Of a stretch of DNA of 17,921 bases, positions 1-5,957 are shown in pieces. Source of the DNA: CAZJAH01 sp964544155 (GTDB taxonomy: Bacteria > Bacteroidota > Ignavibacteria > Kapaibacteriales > UBA2268); the NCBI GenBank assembly GCA_964544155.1, contig CAZJAH010000052.1:1-17921 (forward strand). The letters run 5' to 3'. Each line of letters opens with the position of its first letter. The stretch's first letter is position 1. The notes under the pieces are model-generated. The model searched no databases and had not been told where the DNA came from. It was given only the letters and a program-made list of their open reading frames with translations. The translations under genes were made by a program, and so were the position numbers.

Positions 1-100
1 AGAAACTTTTCGGGCCTATATGTGTTTATATAAGTAAAGGATGAAGTGAAGGGGCTGCCTGTTTTTGAAATTCTCTTCATAACTCATGAGCCTCCTATGA

Positions 101-125
101 AAAAATAAGGCAGCTCCTTATTTTT
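101..125 (+). terminator. Hairpin terminator of the gene upstream of the window
   Basis: A perfect 10-bp stem (101-110 with 116-125) closes on the 5-nt loop cagct, and its 3' arm runs into a T tract. The outer arms 51-60 and 108-117 can also pair over 10 bp with one G-U wobble, around a smaller hairpin (76-81 with 96-101), so two alternative folds exist. The stem is AT-rich and therefore weak. No gene is visible in 1-142, so it most likely ends a transcript that enters from the left. Confidence 0.55.
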
Positions 126-129
126 TTCT

Positions 130-137
130 TATTTTTG
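130..137 (+). promoter_or_regulatory. Bacteroidota-type -7 promoter element for the ABC ATPase gene
   Basis: TATTTTTG matches the TAnnTTTG -7 consensus of Bacteroidota sigma factors. Only 5 nt separate it from the ATG at 143, so transcription would start at or next to the start codon. No Shine-Dalgarno sequence is visible, which fits a leaderless mRNA. I do not see a convincing -33 TTG box at the usual distance. Confidence 0.4.
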
Positions 138-142
138 CCTTT

Positions 143-841
143 ATGACAAATATAATCAAAGCTAAAGATCTTCATAAATCATTTTCGATCAAATCCGGCA
201 AAACAGTTCGGGTGCTATCCGGTATAAATATCGATTTTAACAAAGGTGAATTTACAGCCATAACGGGCCCATCCGGCGCCGGTAAAAGCACATTGCTCTA
301 TGTGCTGAGCTCGATAGACCTTCCCGATAAAGGATCGGTAGAAGTAAATATAAACGGTGATACAGCGGATTTCCGCAAGCTGAGCGAAAAAAAGCTTGCC
401 AAATTCCGGAATGAGCATATCGGCTTTATATTTCAATTCCATCATCTGCTGCCGGAATTTACCGCTTTGGAAAATGTAATGTTTCCCTCGCTTATCGCCG
501 GCAAATCAAAGAAGGAGTCGAAAGCTAAAGCGAAGGAGCTTATCGGAGCAGTGGGTATGTCTGACAGAGCTGAACATAAGCCTTCTGAGCTTTCCGGAGG
601 AGAGCAGCAGAGGATAGCTATCGCCCGCGCGCTTATAAACGATCCGGGCCTGGTATTCGCCGATGAGCCCACCGGCAACCTGGATTCTAAGAGTTCAGGG
701 GCGGTTCTCGATATCATTTCCGAAATGCAGCAAAAAACCGGCTCTACCTTTATAGTCGCCACTCACAGCGCGTCTGTGGCATCCGTGGCAAGGCGCCGGC
801 TGCATATCGAGGACGGCAGGATTTCTGAGCTCGATGTATAA
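143..841 (+). CDS. lolD: LolD-type ABC transporter ATP-binding protein
   Basis: This is a 232-residue ATPase subunit of the MacB/LolD class, which drives a partner permease (LolC/E, FtsX or MacB type) that releases lipoproteins from, or acts on, the inner membrane. All ATPase motifs are present: Walker A GPSGAGKST (42-50), Q-loop Q98, signature LSGGEQQR (150-157), Walker B LVFADE (170-175) and switch histidine H208. The segment FQFHHLLPEFTALENV (97-112) is the LolD-like stretch after the Q-loop. Length is normal. No permease gene adjoins it, since the next gene is convergent and upstream lies outside the window, so the partner must be encoded elsewhere. The ATPase assignment is secure. Choosing LolD over another MacB-class ATPase rests on similarity and is less certain. 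Confidence 0.85.
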   Translation: MTNIIKAKDLHKSFSIKSGKTVRVLSGINIDFNKGEFTAITGPSGAGKSTLLYVLSSIDLPDKGSVEVNINGDTADFRKLSEKKLAKFRNEHIGFIFQFHHLLPEFTALENVMFPSLIAGKSKKESKAKAKELIGAVGMSDRAEHKPSELSGGEQQRIAIARALINDPGLVFADEPTGNLDSKSSGAVLDIISEMQQKTGSTFIVATHSASVASVARRRLHIEDGRISELDV

Positions 842-936
842 AGGCCTCAATTCGCTTTATTCCCTTGTCAATTGCCTGTCACTTCGCTATCACTCCGATA
901 AAAAAGCGCTTAAATCCCATTTTTACCGTGGTATAA

Positions 937-1530
937 TTAACCCGGCTGCTTGTTGTTTTTGGCTGCCGAGAATGTCTCCTTCTGCTTGAGCCATTTTTTC
1001 TCGGGATATTTAAATAAAAGAACTATCAGGCTTCCCAGGACTATTCCCACAAATGCTCCTCCGATTGTATCAAAGGGATAATGCACACCGCAGTATATAC
1101 GCGATAGCGATATTACTACAGCTATTGTGAAAAAGGCAAGGGAATACTTTCGGTAGAAATGTGAAAATACAATTGCAGCGGCGAAATTATTAGCCGCGTG
1201 CCCTGATGGAAAGGCTTTACCGGTGCCGCAGCTTATCAGCAGGTTAACGTCTTCAAGCGCTCTGCAGGGCCTGATCCTGTCGAAGATATCCTTCAGCCAT
1301 TGGTTATTAACCTGGTCGGTAACTAAGACCGTAAGAATCAGAGCCGCTGCCGCCAGCCTTCCTCTTGTGCCGCCTTTGAATATCATCCACAGGAAGGCGA
1401 ATATATACAAAAGCAGCCAGTTTTCCAGTTCTGTGATAAACGGGAAAAAACTGTCAAAGGCAGAATTCGACCATCCGGAATTAATCACCCGGAAGAAGTA
1501 AATGTCTAAGTTCTCAATAAATTGCAGCAT
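937..1530 (-). CDS. PAP2-family membrane phosphatase
   Basis: A 197-residue polytopic membrane protein of the type 2 phosphatidic acid phosphatase family, related to undecaprenyl-diphosphate and other lipid phosphatases. The three signature motifs are intact: K80-x6-R87-P88, P108-S-G-H111, and S143-R144-x5-H150 with D154 after it. H111 and H150 are the expected phosphorylated and general acid/base histidines. Hydrophobic segments near residues 35-53, 58-74, 112-125, 130-147 and 156-174 fit the usual membrane core. It ends in a basic tail. Substrate cannot be read from sequence; recycling of undecaprenyl diphosphate or dephosphorylation of a phospholipid are the usual roles. It converges on the ABC ATPase gene, with 95 bp between them and no clear terminator. 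No strong ribosome binding site precedes the ATG. Confidence 0.88.
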   Translation of the reverse strand: MLQFIENLDIYFFRVINSGWSNSAFDSFFPFITELENWLLLYIFAFLWMIFKGGTRGRLAAAALILTVLVTDQVNNQWLKDIFDRIRPCRALEDVNLLISCGTGKAFPSGHAANNFAAAIVFSHFYRKYSLAFFTIAVVISLSRIYCGVHYPFDTIGGAFVGIVLGSLIVLLFKYPEKKWLKQKETFSAAKNNKQPG

Positions 1531-1598
1531 TTCGTGGAAAACCCCTGTTAGTTAAATGTGGAAAACAATTTTTATTTGTAATTCAGTCTTTATCTTAA

Positions 1599-1653
1599 TA
1601 GGCTTTGTTGAAATATAGTGTTAACAAAATGTTCAAAAAACACTATCAGCCTA
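1599..1653. repeat. Nested inverted repeat, possible operator or hairpin
   Basis: ATAGTGTT (1615-1622) is inverted as AACACTAT (1639-1646), and flanking TAGGCT (1599-1604) is inverted as AGCCTA (1648-1653). Together they form a 6+8 bp interrupted stem. There is no T tract, so this is not an intrinsic terminator. The inner arms resemble half-sites of the NrdR box (ACACWATATATWGTGT), but neither position is a full box. It lies about 70-120 bp upstream of the PAP2 start and about 390 bp upstream of nrdJ. Confidence 0.4.
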
Positions 1654-1756
1654 AGAATTTAGAAAAAATGATTAACGCTTTAAAAAATATGACAATTACT
1701 AAGTATTAATAATAATTTCACTAATTATTCATTAATTTATTTTCTTGAAAATTTAT

Positions 1757-1785
1757 GTTAGATTATTTGTGTGAAACAATCTGAC
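1757..1785. repeat. Hairpin-forming inverted repeat
   Basis: GTTAGATT (1757-1764) pairs with AATCTGAC (1778-1785): 8 bp with one G-U wobble and a 13-nt loop. It sits mid-way in the divergent region and is not followed by a T tract. Function unknown; it could be an operator or chance in AT-rich DNA. Confidence 0.3.
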
Positions 1786-1866
1786 ATCGATAATTACAAA
1801 TTTATCATTAATTGTTCTAAGTAAAAATTAAATAAACATCTGTCTGCCAAATAGCGATAGATTCAA

Positions 1867-1987
1867 GGGACTCAAATAAGGGCAGCAGGCCCCGATTAAA
1901 GAAAAAGGTGTGCAGCATAATTAGTCGAATTACTATTACTAATAATTTACTTTTAGAATAAGAGATTATTCTTAGTTTTGCAGTCCC
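1867..1987 (+). promoter_or_regulatory. Candidate structured control region upstream of nrdJ
   Basis: GGGACT (1867-1872) is complementary to AGTCCC (1982-1987), which would enclose about 110 nt. Inside are three local hairpins: GGGC/GCCC near 1880-1893, TAATT/AATTA near 1919-1932, and a 7-bp stem AGAATAA/TTATTCT (1955-1961 with 1966-1972) closed by a GNRA-type GAGA loop. The set resembles a multi-branched RNA leader. However, a -7 promoter motif at 1973-1980 implies that transcription may start after most of it, in which case the repeats would be DNA operators. No known riboswitch class is recognised. Confidence 0.3.
1973..1980 (+). promoter_or_regulatory. -7 promoter element for nrdJ
   Basis: TAGTTTTG matches TAnnTTTG exactly, and the same 8-mer precedes rsgA. 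It predicts transcription from about 1985-1988, giving a 5' leader of roughly 50 nt. The hairpin 1955-1972 lies in the spacer just upstream. The -33 box is not clear. Confidence 0.4.
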
Positions 1988-2039
1988 AAAAAATTGAAAA
2001 AAACTAAATCAGCTATTAAGTAAAAATATAGAGGTCAGT

Positions 2040-5000
2040 ATGAAAATAACCAGGAACTTTACCCGGGAGGGTACCAGTCCCTACGAGATGTTCAGTTATA
2101 CAAAAAGGTCTTCGGTATTGCGCAATACCGATGGTTCACTAGTGTTTGAAATGAATGATATCGAAGTGCCCACACACTGGTCGCAGATGGCTACGGACAT
2201 ACTGGCGCAAAAGTACTTCCGTAAAACGGGTGTGCCGCAGTATGATGATAAGGGCAAGCAGATATTCGATGATGAGGGTAATCCTGTAACAGGCGCGGAA
2301 AAATCTGTAAAACAGATTGTTCACAGGCTGGCGGGTACATGGCGCTACTGGGGCGAGAAACACGGCTATTTCGATACCAAAGAGGACGCTCAGGTATATT
2401 ATGACGAAATTGCTTATACACTGCTCGCTCAGATGGCAGCGCCCAATTCCCCGCAATGGTTCAATACCGGGCTTCACTGGGCTTACGGCATATCAGGATC
2501 GAAGCAGGGGCATTATTTTGTAGATCCTGAAACCAAAAAGGTAAAGCAGTCTCAGGATGCCTACACAAGGCCTCAGCCTCACGCCTGCTTTATTCAGTCA
2601 TTGACAGATGATCTGCTCGGTGAGACAGGTATTTTCGACCTCGCTACCCGCGAAGCCAGGATATTCAAATTCGGAAGCGGAACAGGCACAAATTTCTCAG
2701 CTCTCCGAGGATCTAAAGAGCCACTCTCGGGCGGTGGTGTTTCGTCAGGGCTTATGAGCTTCCTTAAAATATTCGACCGCGCGGCCGGAGCAATTAAATC
2801 CGGCGGAACAACAAGAAGGGCAGCCAAAATGGTTATCATCGATGTTGATCACCCCGATATTGAGAATTTCATCGAATGGAAAGCCCGTGAAGAAGAAAAA
2901 GTCGCCGCTATGGTAGCAGGTTCAAAAGTAAATAAGGTTTTCATGCAGGCCATTCTTGAAGAGGCTGTCAACGGCGGCACTGATATAAAGAAGAATGACA
3001 AGCTGAGCATACTTATCAAGAAAGCCTCCAACAGAGGCATTCCGCTGAACTATGTAAACAGGGTGCTCGACCTTGTTAAGCAGGGCTATACTTCGCTCAA
3101 ATTCGAAGAATTCGATACCCATTATGAAGGCGAAGGTTATATGACAGTCAGCGGGCAGAATTCAAATAACTCAATCAGGGTAACAAATGAATTTATGCGC
3201 GCAGTGGAAAATGACGACATGTGGGATCTGCGTTGGCGTACTAACGGCGATATTGCCCGCAGGATCAGGGCCAAAGAACTTTGGGAAAAAGTTAATCTAA
3301 GCGCCTGGAAGAGCGCCGATCCCGGTATTCAGTATGATACTACTATAAATGAATGGCATACATGCTCAAACTCAGGCCGGATCAATGCCAGCAACCCATG
3401 CAGCGAATATATGTTCCTGGATGATACAGCGTGTAACCTGGCCAGCCTGAACCTTATGAAGTTCTATGACGAGGAATCAGGCATTTTCGATGTGCAGGCC
3501 TACCGCCATGCCATAAGGATATGGACTTTAACTCTGGAAATATCAGTACTGATGGCACAGTTCCCCTCGAAAACGGTAGCACAGCAAAGCTATGACTTCA
3601 GGACTCTGGGCCTCGGATATGCCAACCTGGGCAGCCTGCTTATGGTAAACGGCATACCCTATGATTCACCCGAAGCCCTTTCCTGGACGGGGTCACTATC
3701 AGCCATACTCACCGGACAGGCATATGCCACATCAGCCGAAATGGCAAAGGAACTCGGAGCGTTCCCACGCTACGATGAGAATAAAGAACCTATGCTAAAA
3801 GTTATTAGGAACCACAGGCGTGCAGCATACAACGCGGAACCTTCGCAATATGAGGAACTGACAATCAGGCCGATGGGCATCAACCCGAAATTCTGTCCGG
3901 GCTATTTAGAAAAAACAGCCCGCGATGTATGGGATGAGGCCCTTAAATCCGGTGAGCAGCACGGATACCGCAACGCGCAGGTATCCGTGATAGCCCCGAC
4001 AGGCACTATAGGACTTGTTATGGATTGTGATACTACAGGCATTGAGCCTGATTTTGCAATTGTCAAGTATAAAAAGCTTGCCGGCGGCGGTTACTTTAAG
4101 ATCGTTAACCAGTCTGTACGTAAAGCACTTGTCAAGCTGGGATACAACGATAAAGAAATACAGGATATCGAGAAATATTCACGCGGGCACGGCACGCTGA
4201 TCGGCTGCCCGCACATAAACAAGAAATCCCTTAAAGGCAAAGGATTTACTCAAAAAGAGATCGATGAAATAGAAAAACAGCTCGATAATGTTTTTGACAT
4301 CAGGTTTGCTTTCAATAAATGGACTTTGGGCGAGGATTTTCTTAAATCCTTAGGAATAATTGATGACCGCATTAATGATCCGAACTTCAACCTGCTGAAA
4401 GAACTGGGCTTTGACAACAAGCAAATAGATGAAGCGAACGATTACGTCTGCGGTACAATGATGATCGAAGGCGCTCCGCACATAAGGGAAGAGCATCTGC
4501 CTGTATTCGATACCGCTAACCGCTGCGGTAAGAAAGGTGAAAGGTTTATTCAGTATATGGCTCATTTGCGGATAATGGCTGCAGCACAGCCCTTTATCTC
4601 AGGAGCTATTTCTAAAACTGTAAACATGCCGGCCAGCGCTACAGTCGCTGAAATTGGTGATGTTTACACAAAATCATGGAAGATGATGCTCAAGGCCATA
4701 GCCCTTTACAGGGATGGCTCAAAACTATCACAGCCGCTCAATTCTGCAAACTATGACGGCATTGACGAGATAGTTTCCCTGGGTGACGAAGATACACTAG
4801 ATGAAAGAAGAGGCCCCAGAGAAGTACAGGAAATCATCGCCGACCGCGTGCATTACAAACTGGTCCGCCATAAGCTTCCGAGAAAGCGCCACGGCCACAT
4901 TCGAGAAGCATCGGTAGGCGGACATAAGGTGTTCCTCAGAACGGGCGAATACGAGGACGGTTCGCTTGGAGAGATCTTTATCGATATGTATAAGGAAGGC

Positions 5001-5582
5001 GCAGCCTTTAAAGCCCTGCTCAACAGCTTTGCCATACTGGCATCCAAGGCATTGCAGTACGGCGTGCCGCTCGAAGAATTGGTTGATTCATTTACATTCA
5101 CAAGGTTTGAGCCTGCCGGCCTGGTGGAAGGCCACGAAGCTATTAAAAATTCAACTTCCATACTCGACTATGTATTCCGTTCATTGGGGTATGACTATCT
5201 CAACCGTACGGATTTCGTACACGTTAAAGCTGTTGATGAAGTTTCAACTGATGAAGATGATCTACAAGAAGACAAAGAAGATAACGAGGAGAATGAGAAA
5301 ACCGAGCCTTCTGAAGTTAAGGTTCAAAATACCGGGCCGGAAAGTGAATCCGGAACGCTTCAAACGCCGGAGATGGCTGTCATTCGGGACGAGCCTGAAA
5401 TGCCGGTTAAAGCCAACACTAACGGAAACGGCTATCACAAGCACCAGGTGAAATCTTCTAATGAGGCCGTATCGTTTGGTTATACGGGGGAACAATGCAG
5501 CCAGTGCGGTTCGATGAGAGTAAAACGCAACGGAAGCTGCACGGTGTGCGAGGACTGCGGCTCGACTAGCGGCTGCTCATAA
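2040..5582 (+). CDS. nrdJ: Class II (vitamin B12-dependent) ribonucleotide reductase
   Basis: Reduces ribonucleotides to deoxyribonucleotides using adenosylcobalamin to make the active-site thiyl radical, so it needs no oxygen. The 1180-residue protein is a normal long-form NrdJ. Active-site residues are all present: redox cysteines C183 and C465, and the NPCSE motif (452-456) with radical-bearing C454, flanked by N452 and E456. The C454-C465 spacing of 11 matches the Thermotoga enzyme. The APTGTIG loop lies near 657. A TSCPD-type domain (about 945-1060) is followed by a very acidic low-complexity linker (about 1065-1100) and a cysteine-rich tail. The tail cysteines are C1153, C1156, C1167, C1170, C1173 and C1179, likely binding zinc and re-reducing the active site. 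No N-terminal ATP-cone is apparent. It is monocistronic, with an AGAGG ribosome binding site and a strong terminator. Confidence 0.96.
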   Translation: MKITRNFTREGTSPYEMFSYTKRSSVLRNTDGSLVFEMNDIEVPTHWSQMATDILAQKYFRKTGVPQYDDKGKQIFDDEGNPVTGAEKSVKQIVHRLAGTWRYWGEKHGYFDTKEDAQVYYDEIAYTLLAQMAAPNSPQWFNTGLHWAYGISGSKQGHYFVDPETKKVKQSQDAYTRPQPHACFIQSLTDDLLGETGIFDLATREARIFKFGSGTGTNFSALRGSKEPLSGGGVSSGLMSFLKIFDRAAGAIKSGGTTRRAAKMVIIDVDHPDIENFIEWKAREEEKVAAMVAGSKVNKVFMQAILEEAVNGGTDIKKNDKLSILIKKASNRGIPLNYVNRVLDLVKQGYTSLKFEEFDTHYEGEGYMTVSGQNSNNSIRVTNEFMRAVENDDMWDLRWRTNGDIARRIRAKELWEKVNLSAWKSADPGIQYDTTINEWHTCSNSGRINASNPCSEYMFLDDTACNLASLNLMKFYDEESGIFDVQAYRHAIRIWTLTLEISVLMAQFPSKTVAQQSYDFRTLGLGYANLGSLLMVNGIPYDSPEALSWTGSLSAILTGQAYATSAEMAKELGAFPRYDENKEPMLKVIRNHRRAAYNAEPSQYEELTIRPMGINPKFCPGYLEKTARDVWDEALKSGEQHGYRNAQVSVIAPTGTIGLVMDCDTTGIEPDFAIVKYKKLAGGGYFKIVNQSVRKALVKLGYNDKEIQDIEKYSRGHGTLIGCPHINKKSLKGKGFTQKEIDEIEKQLDNVFDIRFAFNKWTLGEDFLKSLGIIDDRINDPNFNLLKELGFDNKQIDEANDYVCGTMMIEGAPHIREEHLPVFDTANRCGKKGERFIQYMAHLRIMAAAQPFISGAISKTVNMPASATVAEIGDVYTKSWKMMLKAIALYRDGSKLSQPLNSANYDGIDEIVSLGDEDTLDERRGPREVQEIIADRVHYKLVRHKLPRKRHGHIREASVGGHKVFLRTGEYEDGSLGEIFIDMYKEGAAFKALLNSFAILASKALQYGVPLEELVDSFTFTRFEPAGLVEGHEAIKNSTSILDYVFRSLGYDYLNRTDFVHVKAVDEVSTDEDDLQEDKEDNEENEKTEPSEVKVQNTGPESESGTLQTPEMAVIRDEPEMPVKANTNGNGYHKHQVKSSNEAVSFGYTGEQCSQCGSMRVKRNGSCTVCEDCGSTSGCS

Positions 5583-5619
5583 AGATTTTTTTACATTTTA
5601 AATCTCCTTTTTAATTTAG

Positions 5620-5651
5620 GCCGGCTCATTATATAATGGGCCGGCTTTTTT
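5620..5651 (+). terminator. Intrinsic terminator of nrdJ
   Basis: An 11-bp GC-rich stem (5620-5630 with 5635-5645, one G-U wobble) has a 4-nt loop atat and is followed by TTTTTT. It lies 38 nt after the nrdJ stop codon and is one of the clearest terminators in the window. Confidence 0.9.
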
Positions 5652-5957
5652 AATTGAAAAATGAGAATTTAATTATTTGTAATTAATTTTATTGTTTTTT
5701 TCTGAAAATTATTTTTTTTATTGTATTTAAAGATTATTTTGAGCTGCATATTAAAATTGTGAACTGATTAACATTTTAAGCGCTCTGCAGAAGCGATGAG
5801 TAATATTTTCCAAAAATGATATAATGGCAAATAAAAATGATAACTCAACAGGAATCAAAGCCCATTTCATCTACAAGATACAGAAAAGTAACGGCTATAT
5901 CTTTTATAAAATCAAACGATTATTATTTTTTTATTAAATAAAATAGAGACATTTCTA
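5652..5957. other. AT-rich upstream region of the secreted beta-propeller gene
   Basis: About 300 bp of AT-rich DNA between the nrdJ terminator and the next start codon. It holds a 7-bp AT-only hairpin (5669-5675 with 5680-5686) and a near-match to the -7 promoter element, TATTTTG at 5735-5741, one T short of TAnnTTTG. No ribosome binding site stands out before 5958. I see no gene in it. Confidence 0.6.

Larger units (their letters stand above)
1531..2039. other. 509-bp AT-rich divergent intergenic region
   Basis: This separates the minus-strand PAP2 gene from nrdJ and should hold both promoters. I see no open reading frame worth calling. It contains a nested inverted repeat at 1599-1653, a hairpin at 1757-1785, and a cluster of pairing segments from 1867 to 1987 that overlaps a TAnnTTTG -7 element (1973-1980). 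The ribosome binding site of nrdJ is AGAGG at 2030-2034, 5 nt before the ATG. A canonical cobalamin riboswitch core was looked for and not found. Confidence 0.8.

Noticed and set aside
842..936. Terminator between the convergent ABC ATPase and PAP2 genes
   Set aside because: Only short imperfect stems without T tracts are present, so none is called.
1800..2039. Cobalamin riboswitch upstream of the B12-dependent reductase
   Set aside because: I looked for the conserved B12-box and the GCCACTG-type core on both strands and found neither; only generic hairpins are present.
2139..2477. Antisense and alternate-frame open frames inside nrdJ (also 2594-2839, 4853-5161 and 4966-5451)
   Set aside because: They overlap a full-length enzyme with intact motifs throughout, have no recognisable domain or ribosome binding site, and read as compositional shadows.
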